Assembly (NCBI GenBank): GCA_037577475.1
Contig: CM075184.1
Span: 203,501 to 267,500 of the forward strand
From: Chaunax sp. Z400
Taxonomy: Eukaryota; Chordata; Actinopteri; Lophiiformes; Chaunacidae
Length of the DNA stretch: 64,000 nt
Direction of reading: 5' to 3'
Shown here: positions 48,206-63,247 of the stretch, in pieces
How the letters are laid out: each line of letters begins with the position of its first letter
Numbering within the stretch: position 1 is the stretch's first letter
Translations under genes and position numbers: made by a program
Notes under the pieces: generated by a model
Told to the model about the DNA's origin: nothing
Database searches by the model: none
Seen by the model: the letters and a program-made list of their open reading frames with translations, nothing else

Positions 48206-51200
48206 GTCTCTACGACCTTCCGTTCCCGAGATACAGACATTCAAAATACGCCCCTACTGGACATGTCATATCTCGGGAAAGGAAGGTCGCACAGACTCGG
48301 GACAAAGACTGGTGTTCTCAGAGACCACATAAACCCCTAGACGGACGTTGGTCCCGAGTCTCTACGACCTTCCGTTTCCGAGATACACACATTCACTATA
48401 GGCGAACCAAAGCCCATTCACTTCAATGGGAAAATAAACTTGAGTATAACTCGGGAACGGAAGGTCGTAGAGACTCTGGACCCTGATCCGTCGGACATAA
48501 TTCGTGGTCTCTGAACACGCCAGACTTCTCCCCGAGTCTCTACGACCTTCCGTTCCCGAGATACAGACATTCAAAATACGCCCCTACTGGACATGTCATA
48601 TCTTGGGAAAGGAAGGTCGCACAGACTCGGGACAAAGACTGGTGTTCTCAGAGACCATATAAACCCCTAAACAGACGTTGGTCCCGAGTCTCTACGACCT
48701 TCCGTTCCCGAGATACAGACATTCAAAATACGCCCCTACTGGACATGTCATATCTCGGGAACGGAAGGTCGTAGAGACTCGGGACCCTGATCCGTCGGAC
48801 ATAACTCGTGGTCCCTGAACACGCCAGACTTCTCCCCGAGTCTCTACGACCTTCCGTTCCCGAGATACAAACATTCCAAAAATCACCAAAAATACATGTC
48901 ATATCTCGGGAACCGTAAGTCGTAGGGACTCGGTTTACCTGCTGGCGTTCTTGGAGACCCCATAAAACCATTGAAAGACCTTATCCCCGAGTCTCTACGA
49001 CCTTCCGTTCAAAAGTTACCAACCCGGGTACGGCCCCGATTGAGTTTTTATCCCCTTAACCTAACCTAACCCTAACCCTAACCCTAACCCCTAACCCACA
49101 CTTGTCCGCTAGTCTGTACGACCTTCCGTTCCCGAGATACAGACATTCAAAATACGCCCCTACTGGACATGTCATATCTCGGGAAAGGAAGGTCGCACAG
49201 ACTCGGGACAAAGACTGGTGTTCTCAGAGACCACATAAACCCCTAGACGGACGTTGGTCCCGAGTCTCTACGACCTTCCGTTTCCGAGATACACACATTC
49301 ACTATAGGCGAACCAAACCCCATTCACTTCAATGGGAAAATAAACTTGAGTATAACTCGGGAACGGAAGGTCGTAGAGACTCGGGACCCTGATCCGTCGG
49401 ACATAATTCGTGGTCCCTGAACACGCCAGACTTCTCCCCGAGTCTCTACGACCTTCCGTTCCCGAGATACAAACATTCCAAAAATCACCAAAAATACATG
49501 TCATATCTCGGGAACCGTAAGTCGTAGAGACTCGGTTTACCTGCTGGCGTTCTTGGAGACTCCATAAAACCATTGAAAGAGCTTATCCCCGAGTCTCTAC
49601 GACCTTCCGTTCCCGAGATACAGACATTCAAAATACGCCCCTACTGGACATGTCATATCTCGGGAAAGGAAGGTCGCACAGACTCGGGACAAAGACTGGT
49701 GTTCTCAGAGACCACATAAACCCCTAGACGGACGTTGGTCCCGAGTCTCTACGACCTTCCGTTTCCGAGATACACACATTCACTATAGGCGAACCAAAGC
49801 CCATTCACTTCAATGGGAAAATAAACTTGAGTATAACTCGGGAACGGAAGGTCGTAGAGACTCTGGACCCTGATCCGTCGGACATAATTCGTGGTCTCTG
49901 AACACGCCAGACTTCTCCCCGAGTCTCTACGACCTTCCGTTCCCGAGATACAGACATTCAAAATACGCCCCTACTGGACATGTCATATCTTGGGAAAGGA
50001 GAGTCGCACAGACTCGGGACAAAGACTGGTGTTCTCAGAGACCATATAAACCCCTAGACAGACGTTGGTCCCGAGTCTCTACGACCTTCCGTTCCCGAGA
50101 TACAGACATTCAAAATACGCCCCTACTGAACATGTCATATCTCGGGAACGGAAGGTCGTAGAGACTCGGGACCCTGATCCGTCGGACATAATTCGTGGTC
50201 CCTGAACACGCCAGACTTCTCCCCGAGTCTCTACGACCTTCCGTTCCCGAGATACAAACATTCCAAAAATCACCAAAAATACATGTCATATCTCGGGAAC
50301 CGTAAGTCGTAGGGACTCGGTTTACCTGCTGGCGTTCTTGGAGACCCCATAAAACCATTGAAAGACATTATCCCCGAGTCTCTACGACCTTCCGTTCAAA
50401 AGTTACCAACCCGGGTACGGCCCCGATTGAGTTTTTATCCCCTTAACCTAACCTAACCCTAACCCTAACCCTAACCCCTAACCCACACTTGTCCGCTAGT
50501 CTGTACGACCTTCCGTTCCCGAGATACAGACATTCAAAATACGCCCCTACTGGACATGTCATATCTCGGGAAAGGAAGGTCGCACAGACTCGGGACAAAG
50601 ACTGGTGTTCTCAGAGACCACATAAACCCCTAGACGGACATTGGTCCCGAGTCTCTACGACCTTCCGTTTCCGAGATACACACATTCACTATAGGCGAAC
50701 CAAACCCCATTCACTTCAATGGGAAAATAAACTTGAGTATAACTCGGGAACGGAAGGTCGTAGAGACTCGGGACCCTGATCCGTCGGACATAATTCGTGG
50801 TCCCTGAACACGCCAGACTTCTCCCCGAGTCTCTACGACCTTCCGTTCCCGAGATACAAACATTCCAAAAATCACCAAAAATACATGTCATATCTCGGGA
50901 ACCGTCAGTCGTAGAGACTCGGTTTACCTGCTGGCGTTCTTGGAGACTCCATAAAACCATTGAAAGAGCTTATCCCTGAGTCTCTACGACCTTCCGTTCC
51001 CGAGATACAGACATTCAAAATACGCCCCTACTGGACATGTCATATCTCGGGAAAGGAAGGTCGCACAGACTCGGGACAAAGACTGGTGTTCTCAGAGACC
51101 ACATAAACCCCTAGACGGACGTTGGTCCCGAGTCTCTACGACCTTCCGTTTCCGAGATACACACATTCACTATAGGCGAACCAAAGCCCATTCACTTCAA

Positions 51201-53347
51201 TGGGAAAATAAACTTGAGTATAACTCGGGAACGGAAGGTCGTAGAGACTCGGGACCCTGATCCGTCGGACATAATTCGTGGTCTCTGAACACGCCAGACT
51301 TCTCCCCGTGTCTCTACGACCTTCCGTTCCCGAGATACAGACATTCAAAATACGCCCCTACTGGACATGTCATATCTCGGGAAAGGAAGGTCGCACAGAC
51401 TCGGGACAAAGACTGGTGTTCTCAGAGACCACATAAACCCCTAGACGGACGTTGGTCCCGAGTCTCTACGACCTTCCGTTTCAGAGATACACACATTCAC
51501 TATAGGCGAACCAAAGCCCATTCACTTCAATGGGAAAATAAACTTGAGTATAACTCGGGAACGGAAGGTCGTAGAGACTCGGGACCCTGATCCGTCGGAC
51601 ATAATTCGTGGTCTCTGAACACGCCAGACTTCTCCCTGAGTCTCTACGACCTTCCGTTCCCGAGATACAGACATTCAAAATACGCCCCTACTGGACATGT
51701 CATATCTTGGGAAAGGAAGGTCGCACAGACTCGGGACAAAGACTGGTGTTCTCAGAGACCACATAAACCGCTAGACGGACGTTGGTCCCGAGTCTCTACG
51801 ACCTTTCGTTCCCGAGATACAAACATTCCAAAAATCACCAAAAATACATGTCATATCTCGGGAACCGTAAGTCGTAGGGACTCGGTTTACCTGCTGGCGT
51901 TCTTGGAGACCCCATAAAACCATTGAAAGAGCTTATCCCCGAGTCTCTACGACCTTCCGTTCAAAAGTTACCAACCCGGGTACGGCCCCGATTGAGTTTT
52001 TATCCCCTTAACCTAACCTAACCCTAACCCTAACCCTAACCCACACTTGTCCGCTAGTCTCTACGACCTTCCGTTCCCGAGATACAGACATTCAAAATAC
52101 GCCCCTACTGGACATGTCATATCTCGGGAAAGGAAGGTCGCACAGACTCGGGACAAAGACTGGTGTTCTCAGAGACCACATAAACCCCTAGACGGACGTT
52201 GGTCCCGAGTCTCTACGACCTTCCGTTTCCGAGATACACACATTCACTATAGGCGAACCAAACCCCATTCACTTCAATGGGAAAATAAACTTGAGTATAA
52301 CTCGGGAACGGAAGGTCGTAGAGACTCGGGACCCTGATCCGTCGGACATAATTCGTGGTCCCTGAACACGCCAGACTTCTCCCCGAGTCTCTACGACCTT
52401 CCGTTCCCGAGATACAGACATTCAAAATACGCCCCTACTGGACATGTCATATCTCGGGAACCGTAAGTCGTAGAGACTCGGTTTACCTGCTGGCGTTCTT
52501 GGAGACCGCATAAAACCATTGAAAGAGCTTATCCCCGAGTCTCTACGACCTTCCGTTCCCGAGATACACATTCAAAATACGCCCCTACTGGACATGTCAT
52601 ATCTCGGGAAAGGAAGGTCGCACAGACTCGGGACAAAGACTGGTGTTCTCAGAGACCACATAAACCCCTAGACGGACGTTGGTCCCGAGTCTCTACGACC
52701 TTCCGTTTCCGAGATACACACATTCACAATAGGCGAACCAAAGCCCATTCACTTCAATGGGAAAATAAACTTGAGTATAACTCGGGAACGGAAGGTCGTA
52801 GAGACTCGGGACCCTGATCCGTCGGACATAATTCGTGGTCTCTGAACACGCCAGACTTCTCCCCGTGTCTCTACGACCTTCCGTTCCCGAGATACAGACA
52901 TTCAAAATACGCCCCTACTGGACATGTCATATCTCGGGAAAGGAAGGTCGCACAGACTCGGGACAAAGACTGGTGTTCTCAGAGACCACATAAACCCCTA
53001 GACGGACGTTGGTCCCGAGTCTCTACGACCTTCCGTTTCCGAGATACACACATTCTCTATAGACGAACTAAACCCCATTCACTTCAATGGGAAAATAAAC
53101 TTGAGTATAACTCGGGAACGGAAGGTCGTAGAGACTCGGGACCCTGATCCGTCGGACATAATTCGTGGTCCCTGAACACGCCAGACTTCTCCCCGAGTCT
53201 CTACGACCTTCCGTTCCCGAGATACAAACATTCCAAAAATCACCAAAAATACATGTCATATCTCGGGAACCGTAAGTCGTAGAGACTCGGTTTACCTGCT
53301 GGCGTTCTTGGAGACTCCATAAAACCATTGAAAGAGCTTATCCCCGA
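48206..53347. repeat. Higher-order unit 1 (5142 bp)
   Basis: Matches 53348 onward with a constant offset of 5142 over most of its length, including private variants (for example a GGAGAGTCGCAC run at about 49997 and 55139, and TACTGAACATG at about 50124 and 55266). Near 52430 a C module is partly replaced by A-type sequence relative to unit 2. Confidence 0.85.
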
Positions 53348-56300
53348 GTCTCTACGACCTTCCGTTCCCGAGATACAGACATTCAAAATACGCCCCTACT
53401 GGACATGTCATATCTCGGGAAAGGAAGGTCGCACAGACTCGGGACAAAGACTGGTGTTCTCAGAGACCACATAAACCCCTAGACGGACGTTGGTCCCGAG
53501 TCTCTACGACCTTCCGTTTCCGAGATACACACATTCACTATAGGCGAACCAAAGCCCATTCACTTCAATGGGAAAATAAACTTGAGTATAACTCGGGAAC
53601 GGAAGGTCGTAGAGACTCTGGACCCTGATCCGTCGGACATAATTCGTGGTCTCTGAACACGCCAGACTTCTCCCCGAGTCTCTACGACCTTCCGTTCCCG
53701 AGATACAGACATTCAAAATACGCCCCTACTGGACATGTCATATCTTGGGAAAGGAAGGTCGCACAGACTCGGGACAAAGACTGGTGTTCTCAGAGACCAT
53801 ATAAACCCCTAAACAGACGTTGGTCCCGAGTCTCTACGACCTTCCGTTCCCGAGATACAGACATTCAAAATACGCCCCTACTGGACATGTCATATCTCGG
53901 GAACGGAAGGTCGTAGAGACTCGGGACCCTGATCCGTCGGACATAACTCGTGGTCCCTGAACACGCCAGACTTCTCCCCGAGTCTCTACGACCTTCCGTT
54001 CCCGAGATACAAACATTCCAAAAATCACCAAAAATACATGTCATATCTCGGGAACCGTAAGTCGTAGGGACTCGGTTTACCTGCTGGCGTTCTTGGAGAC
54101 CCCATAAAACCATTGAAAGACCTTATCCCCGAGTCTCTACGACCTTCCGTTCAAAAGTTACCAACCCGGGTACGGCCCCGATTGAGTTTTTATCCCCTTA
54201 ACCTAACCTAACCCTAACCCTAACCCTAACCCCTAACCCACACTTGTCCGCTAGTCTGTACGACCTTCCGTTCCCGAGATACAGACATTCAAAATACGCC
54301 CCTACTGGACATGTCATATCTCGGGAAAGGAAGGTCGCACAGACTCGGGACAAAGACTGGTGTTCTCAGAGACCACATAAACCCCTAGACGGACGTTGGT
54401 CCCGAGTCTCTACGACCTTCCGTTTCCGAGATACACACATTCACTATAGGCGAACCAAACCCCATTCACTTCAATGGGAAAATAAACTTGAGTATAACTC
54501 GGGAACGGAAGGTCGTAGAGACTCGGGACCCTGATCCGTCGGACATAATTCGTGGTCCCTGAACACGCCAGACTTCTCCCCGAGTCTCTACGACCTTCCG
54601 TTCCCGAGATACAAACATTCCAAAAATCACCAAAAATACATGTCATATCTCGGGAACCGTAAGTCGTAGAGACTCGGTTTACCTGCTGGCGTTCTTGGAG
54701 ACTCCATAAAACCATTGAAAGAGCTTATCCCCGAGTCTCTACGACCTTCCGTTCCCGAGATACAGACATTCAAAATACGCCCCTACTGGACATGTCATAT
54801 CTCGGGAAAGGAAGGTCGCACAGACTCGGGACAAAGACTGGTGTTCTCAGAGACCACATAAACCCCTAGACGGACGTTGGTCCCGAGTCTCTACGACCTT
54901 CCGTTTCCGAGATACACACATTCACTATAGGCGAACCAAAGCCCATTCACTTCAATGGGAAAATAAACTTGAGTATAACTCGGGAACGGAAGGTCGTAGA
55001 GACTCTGGACCCTGATCCGTCGGACATAATTCGTGGTCTCTGAACACGCCAGACTTCTCCCCGAGTCTCTACGACCTTCCGTTCCCGAGATACAGACATT
55101 CAAAATACGCCCCTACTGGACATGTCATATCTTGGGAAAGGAGAGTCGCACAGACTCGGGACAAAGACTGGTGTTCTCAGAGACCATATAAACCCCTAGA
55201 CAGACGTTGGTCCCGAGTCTCTACGACCTTCCGTTCCCGAGATACAGACATTCAAAATACGCCCCTACTGAACATGTCATATCTCGGGAACGGAAGGTCG
55301 TAGAGACTCGGGACCCTGATCCGTCGGACATAATTCGTGGTCCCTGAACACGCCAGACTTCTCCCCGAGTCTCTACGACCTTCCGTTCCCGAGATACAAA
55401 CATTCCAAAAATCACCAAAAATACATGTCATATCTCGGGAACCGTAAGTCGTAGGGACTCGGTTTACCTGCTGGCGTTCTTGGAGACCCCATAAAACCAT
55501 TGAAAGACATTATCCCCGAGTCTCTACGACCTTCCGTTCAAAAGTTACCAACCCGGGTACGGCCCCGATTGAGTTTTTATCCCCTTAACCTAACCTAACC
55601 CTAACCCTAACCCTAACCCCTAACCCACACTTGTCCGCTAGTCTGTACGACCTTCCGTTCCCGAGATACAGACATTCAAAATACGCCCCTACTGGACATG
55701 TCATATCTCGGGAAAGGAAGGTCGCACAGACTCGGGACAAAGACTGGTGTTCTCAGAGACCACATAAACCCCTAGACGGACATTGGTCCCGAGTCTCTAC
55801 GACCTTCCGTTTCCGAGATACACACATTCACTATAGGCGAACCAAACCCCATTCACTTCAATGGGAAAATAAACTTGAGTATAACTCGGGAACGGAAGGT
55901 CGTAGAGACTCGGGACCCTGATCCGTCGGACATAATTCGTGGTCCCTGAACACGCCAGACTTCTCCCCGAGTCTCTACGACCTTCCGTTCCCGAGATACA
56001 AACATTCCAAAAATCACCAAAAATACATGTCATATCTCGGGAACCGTCAGTCGTAGAGACTCGGTTTACCTGCTGGCGTTCTTGGAGACTCCATAAAACC
56101 ATTGAAAGAGCTTATCCCTGAGTCTCTACGACCTTCCGTTCCCGAGATACAGACATTCAAAATACGCCCCTACTGGACATGTCATATCTCGGGAAAGGAA
56201 GGTCGCACAGACTCGGGACAAAGACTGGTGTTCTCAGAGACCACATAAACCCCTAGACGGACGTTGGTCCCGAGTCTCTACGACCTTCCGTTTCCGAGAT

Positions 56301-58489
56301 ACACACATTCACTATAGGCGAACCAAAGCCCATTCACTTCAATGGGAAAATAAACTTGAGTATAACTCGGGAACGGAAGGTCGTAGAGACTCGGGACCCT
56401 GATCCGTCGGACATAATTCGTGGTCTCTGAACACGCCAGACTTCTCCCCGTGTCTCTACGACCTTCCGTTCCCGAGATACAGACATTCAAAATACGCCCC
56501 TACTGGACATGTCATATCTCGGGAAAGGAAGGTCGCACAGACTCGGGACAAAGACTGGTGTTCTCAGAGACCACATAAACCCCTAGACGGACGTTGGTCC
56601 CGAGTCTCTACGACCTTCCGTTTCAGAGATACACACATTCACTATAGGCGAACCAAAGCCCATTCACTTCAATGGGAAAATAAACTTGAGTATAACTCGG
56701 GAACGGAAGGTCGTAGAGACTCGGGACCCTGATCCGTCGGACATAATTCGTGGTCTCTGAACACGCCAGACTTCTCCCTGAGTCTCTACGACCTTCCGTT
56801 CCCGAGATACAGACATTCAAAATACGCCCCTACTGGACATGTCATATCTTGGGAAAGGAAGGTCGCACAGACTCGGGACAAAGACTGGTGTTCTCAGAGA
56901 CCACATAAACCGCTAGACGGACGTTGGTCCCGAGTCTCTACGACCTTTCGTTCCCGAGATACAAACATTCCAAAAATCAGCAAAAATACATGTCATATCT
57001 CGGGAACCGTAAGTCGTAGGGACTCGGTTTACCTGCTGGCGTTCTTGGAGACCCCATAAAACCATTGAAAGAGCTTATCCCCGAGTCTCTACGACCTTCC
57101 GTTCAAAAGTTACCAACCCGGGTACGGCCCCGATTGAGTTTTTATCCCCTTAACCTAACCTAACCCTAACCCTAACCCTAACCCACACTTGTCCGCTAGT
57201 CTCTACGACCTTCCGTTCCCGAGATACAGACATTCAAAATACGCCCCTACTGGACATGTCATATCTCGGGAAAGGAAGGTCGCACAGACTCGGGACAAAG
57301 ACTGGTGTTCTCAGAGACCACATAAACCCCTAGACGGACGTTGGTCCCGAGTCTCTACGACCTTCCGTTTCCGAGATACACACATTCACTATAGGCGAAC
57401 CAAACCCCATTCACTTCAATGGGAAAATAAACTTGAGTATAACTCGGGAACGGAAGGTCGTAGAGACTCGGGACCCTGATCCGTCGGACATAATTCGTGG
57501 TCCCTGAACACGCCAGACTTCTCCCCGAGTCTCTACGACCTTCCGTTCCCGAGATACAAACATTCCAAAAATCACCAAAAATACATGTCATATCTCGGGA
57601 ACCGTAAGTCGTAGAGACTCGGTTTACCTGCTGGCGTTCTTGGAGACCGCATAAAACCATTGAAAGAGCTTATCCCCGAGTCTCTACGACCTTCCGTTCC
57701 CGAGATACACATTCAAAATACGCCCCTACTGGACATGTCATATCTCGGGAAAGGAAGGTCGCACAGACTCGGGACAAAGACTGGTGTTCTCAGAGACCAC
57801 ATAAACCCCTAGACGGACGTTGGTCCCGAGTCTCTACGACCTTCCGTTTCCGAGATACACACATTCACAATAGGCGAACCAAAGCCCATTCACTTCAATG
57901 GGAAAATAAACTTGAGTATAACTCGGGAACGGAAGGTCGTAGAGACTCGGGACCCTGATCCGTCGGACATAATTCGTGGTCTCTGAACACGCCAGACTTC
58001 TCCCCGTGTCTCTACGACCTTCCGTTCCCGAGATACAGACATTCAAAATACGCCCCTACTGGACATGTCATATCTCTGGAAAGGAAGGTCGCACAGACTC
58101 GGGACAAAGACTGGTGTTCTCAGAGACCACATAAACCCCTAGAAGGACGTTGGTCCCGAGTCTCTACGACCTTCCGTTTCAGAGATACACACATTCACTA
58201 TAGGCGAACCAAAGCCCATTCACTTTAATGGGAAAATAAACTTGAGTATAACTCGGGAACGGAAGGTCGTAGAGACTCGGGACCCTGATCCGTCGGACAT
58301 AATTCGTGGTCTCTGAACACGCCAGACTTCTCCCCGAGTCTCTACGACCTTCCGTTCCCGAGATACAGACATTCAAAATACGCCCCTACTGGACATGTCA
58401 TATCTTGGGAAAGGAAGGTCGCACAGACTCGGGACAAAGACTGGTGTTCTCAGAGACCACATAAACCCCTAGACGGACGTTGGTCCCGA
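53348..58489. repeat. Higher-order unit 2 (5142 bp)
   Basis: Directly follows unit 1 and is near-identical to it up to about 58070-58180, after which module variants differ. A tandem duplication in the satellite is the simplest reading. Confidence 0.8.
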
Positions 58490-60381
58490 GTCTCTACGAC
58501 CTTTCGTTCCCGAGATACAAACATTCCAAAAATCACCAAAAATACATGTCATATCTCGGGAACCGTAAGTCGTAGGGACTCGGTTTACCTGCTGGCGTTC
58601 TTGGAGACACCATAAAGCCATTGAAAGAGCTTATCCCCGAGTCTCTACGACCTTCCGTTCAAAAGTTACCAACCCGGGTACGGCCCCGATTGAGTTTTTA
58701 TCCCCTTAACCTAACCTAACCCTAACCCTAAGCCTAACCCTAACCCCTAACCCACACTTGTCCGCTAGTCTCTACGACCTTCCGTTCCCGAGATACAGAC
58801 ATTCAAAATACGCCCCTACTGGACATGTCATATCTCGGGAAAGGAAGGTCGCACAGACTCGGGACAAAGTCTGGTGTTCTCAGAGACCACATAAACCCCT
58901 AGACGGACGTTGGTCCCGAGTCTCTACGACCTTCCGTTTCCGAGATACACACATTCACTATAGGCGAACCAAAGCCCATTCACTTCAATGGGAAAATAAA
59001 CTTGAGTATAACTCGGGAACGGAAGGTCGTAGAGACTCGGGACCCTGATCCGTCGGACATAATTCGTGGTCTCTGAACACGCCAGACTTCTCCCCGAGTC
59101 TCTACGACCTTCCGTTCCTGAGATACAGACATTCAAAATACGCCCCTACTGGACATGTCATATCTTGGGAAAGGAAGGTCGCACAGACTCGGGACAAAGA
59201 CTGGTGTTCTCAGAGACCACATAAACCGCTAGACGGACGTTGGTCCCGAGTCTCTACGACCTTTAGTTCCCGAGATACAAACATTCCAAAAATCACCAAA
59301 AATACATGTCATATCTCGGGAACCGTAAGTCGTAGGGCCTCGGTTTACCTGCTGGCGTTCTTGGAGACCCCATAAAACCATTGAAAGAGCTTATCCCCGA
59401 GTCTCTACGACCTTCCGTTCAAAAGTTACCAACCCGGGTACGGCCCCGATTGAGTTTTTATCCCCTTAACCTAACCTAACCCTAACCCTAAACCTAACCC
59501 TAACCCCTAACCCACACTTGTCCGCTAGTCTCTACGACCTTCCGTTCCCGAGATACAGACATTCAAAATACGCCCCTACTGGACATGTCATATCTCGGGA
59601 AAGGAAGGTCGCACAGACTCGGGACAAAGACTGGTGTTCTCAGAGACCACATAAACCCCTAGACGGACGTTGGTCCCAGGTCTCTACGACCTTCCGTTTC
59701 CGAGATACACACATTCACTATAGGCGAACCAAACCCCATTCACTTCAATGGGAAAATAAACTTGAGTATAACTCGGGAACGGAAGGTCGTAGAGACTCGG
59801 GACCCTGATCCGTCGGACATAATTCGTGGTCTCTGAACACGCCAGACTTCTCCCCGTGTCTCTACGACCTTCCGTTCCCGAGATACAGACATTCAAAATA
59901 CGCCCCTACTGGACATGTCATATCTCGGGAAAGGAAGGTCGCACAGACTCGGGACAAAGACTGGTGTTCTCAGAGACCACATAAACCCCTAGAAGGACGT
60001 TGGTCCCGAGTCTCTACGACCTTCCGTTTCAGAGATACACAAATTCACTATAGGCGAACCAAACCCCATTCACTTCAATGGGAAAATAAACTTGAGTATA
60101 ACTCGGGAACGGAAGGTCGTAGAGACTCGGGACCCTGATCGGTCGGACATAATTCGTGGTCCCTGAACACGCCAGACTTCTCCCCGAGTCTCTACGACCT
60201 TCCGTTCCCGAGATACAAACATTCCAAAAATCACCAAAAATACATGTCATATCTCGGGAACCGTAAGTCGTAGAGACTCGGTTTACCTGCTGGCGTTCTT
60301 GGAGACTCCATAAAACCATTGAAAGAGCTTATCCCCGAGTCTCTACGACCTTCCGTTCCCGAGATACAGACATTCAAAATA

Positions 60382-63247
60382 CGCCCCTACTGGACATGTC
60401 ATATCTTGGGAAAGGAAGGTCGCACAGACTCGGGACAAAGACTGGTGTTCTCAGAGACCACATAAACCGCTAGACCGACGTTGGTCCCGAGTCTCTACGA
60501 CCTTTAGTTCCCGAGATACAAACATTCCAAAAATCACCAAAAATACATGTCATATCTCGGGAACCGTAAGTCGTAGGGCCTCGGTTTACCTGCTGGCGTT
60601 CTTGGAGACCCCATAAAACCATTGAAAGAGCTTATCCCCGAGTCTCTACGACCTTCCGTTCAAAAGTTACCAACCCGGGTACGGCCCCGATTGAGTTTTT
60701 ATCCCCTTAACCTAACCTAACCCTAACCCTAAACCTAACCCTAACCCCTAACCCACACTTGTCCGCTAGTCTCTACGACCTTCCGTTCCCGAGATACAGA
60801 CATTCAAAATACGCCCCTACTGGACATGTCATATCTTGGGAAAGGAAGGTCGCACAGACTCGGGAACGGGACTGGTGTTCTCAGAGACCACATAAACCCC
60901 TAGACGGACGTTGGTCCCGAGTCTCTACGACCTTCCGTTCCCGAGATACAGACATTCAAAATACGCCCCTACTGGACATGTCATATCTCGGGAACGGAAG
61001 GTCGTAGAGACTCGGGACCCTGATCCGTCGGACATAATTCGTGGTCCCTGAACACGCCAGACTTCTCCCCGAGTCTCTACGACCTTCCGTTCCCGAGATA
61101 CAAACATTCCAAAAATCACCAAAAATACATGTCATATCTCGGGAACCGTAAGTCGTAGGGACTCGGTTTACCTGCTGGCGTTCTTGGAGACCCCATAAAA
61201 CCATTGAAAGACCTTATCCCCGAGTCTCTACGACCTTCCGTTCAAAAGTTACCAACCCGGGTACGGCCCCGATTGAGTTTTTATCCCCTTAACCTAACCT
61301 AACCCTAACCCTAACCCTAACCCCTAACCCACACTTGTCCGCTAGTCTGTACGACCTTCCGTTCCCGAGATACAGACATTCAAAATACGCCCCTACTGGA
61401 CATGTCATATCTCGGGAAAGGAAGGTCGCACAGACTCGGGACAAAGACTGGTGTTCTCAGAGACCACATAAACCCCTAGACGGACGTTGGTCCCGAGTCT
61501 CTACGACCTTCCGTTTCCGAGATACACACATTCACTATAGGCGAACCAAACCCCATTCACTTCAATGGGAAAATAAACTTGAGTATAACTCGGGAACGGA
61601 AGGTCGTAGAGACTCGGGACCCTGATCCGTCGGACATAATTCGTGGTCCCTGAACACGCCAGACTTCTCCCCGAGTCTCTACGACCTTCCGTTCCCGAGA
61701 TACAAACATTCCAAAAATCACCAAAAATACATGTCATATCTCGGGAACCGTAAGTCGTAGAGACTCGGTTTACCTGCTGGCGTTCTTGGAGACTCCATAA
61801 AACCATTGAAAGAGCTTATCCCTGAGTCTCTACGACCTTCCATTCCCGAGATACAGACATTCAAAATACGCCCCTACTGGACATGTCATATCTCGGGAAA
61901 GGAAGGTCGCACAGACTCGGGACAAAGACTGGTGTTCTCAGAGACCACATAAACCCCTAGACGGACGTTAGTCCCGAGTCTCTACGACCTTCCGTTTCCG
62001 AGATACACACATTCACTATAGGCGAACCAAAGCCCATTCACTTCAATGGGAAAATAAACTTGAGTATAACTCGGGAACGGAAGGTCGTAGAGACTCTGGA
62101 CCCTGATCCGTCGGACATAATTCGTGGTCTCTGAACACGCCAGACTTCTCCCCGAGTCTCTACGACCTTCCGTTCCCGAGATACAGACATTCAAAATACG
62201 CCCCTATTGGACATGTCATATCTTGGGAAAGGAAGGTCGCACAGACTCGGGACAAAGACTGGTGTTCTCAGAGACCACATAAACCCCTAGACGGACGTTG
62301 GTCCCGAGTCTCTACGACCTTCCGTTCCCGAGATACAGACATTCAAAATACGCCCCTACTGGACATGTCATATCTCGGGAACCGTAAGTCGTAGGGCCTC
62401 GGTTTACCTGCTGGCGTTCTTGGAGACCCCATAAAACCATTGAAAGAGCTTATCCCCGAGTCTCTACGACCTTCCGTTCAAAAGTTACCAACCCGGGTAC
62501 GGCCCCGATTGAGTTTTTATCCCCTTAACCTAACCTAACCCTAACCCTAACCCTAACCCTAACCCCTAACCCACACTTGTCCGCTAGTCTCTACGACCTT
62601 CCGTTCCCGAGATACAGACATTCAAAATACGCCCCTACTGGACATGTCATATCTCGGGAAAGGAAGGTCGCACAGACTCGGGACAAAGACTGGTGTTCTC
62701 AGAGACCACATAAACCCCTAGACGGACGTTGGTCCCAGGTCTCTACGACCTTCCGTTTCCGAGATACACACATTCACTATAGGCGAACCAAACCCCATTC
62801 ACTTCAATGGGAAAATAAACTTGAGTATAACTCGGGAACGGAAGGTCGTAGAGACTCGGGACCCTGATCCGTCTGACATAATTCGTGGTCCCTGAACACG
62901 CCAGACTTCTCCCCGAGTCTCTACGACCTTCCGTTCCCGAGATACAAACATTCCAAAAATCACCAAAAATACATGTCATATCTCGGGAACCGTAAGTCGT
63001 AGAGACTCGGTTTACCTGCTGGCGTTCTTGGAGACTGCATAAAACCATTGAAAGAGCTTATCCCCGAGTCTCTACGACCTTCCGTTCCCGAGATACAGAC
63101 ATTCAAAATACGCCCCTACTGGACATGTCATATCTCGGGAAATGAAGGTCGCACAGACTCGGGACAAAGACTGGTGTTCTCAGAGACCACATAAACCCCT
63201 AGACGGACGTTGGTCCCGAGTCTCTACGACCTTCCGTTTCCGAGATA
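60382..63247. repeat. Repeat of the first 2.9 kb of the array
   Basis: Corresponds to 42060-44925 with offset 18322, sharing private variants (such as CCGCTAGACCGACG near 42148 and 60470, and AAACCTAA in a telomere-like block). The left counterpart begins exactly at the transposon junction, so the array homology extended across that point before the junction formed. Confidence 0.85.

Larger units (their letters stand above)
42385..62573. repeat. Sixteen interstitial telomere-like blocks (CCCTAA)n in D modules
   Basis: Each block is TTAACCTAACCTAACCCTAA-like followed by two to four CCCTAA units and usually CCCCTAACCC. Positions: 42385-42432, 42967-43008, 44203-44250, 46585-46627, 48150-48191, 49056-49097, 50443-50484, 52008-52042, 54198-54239, 55585-55626, 57150-57184, 58706-58753, 59466-59513, 60707-60754, 61289-61330 and 62525-62573. 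All show the C-rich strand on plus, as expected if a chromosome end lay to the left. Some carry AAACCTAA or AAGCCTAA variants shared between distant blocks, so they spread by array duplication and not by telomerase. Confidence 0.9.
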
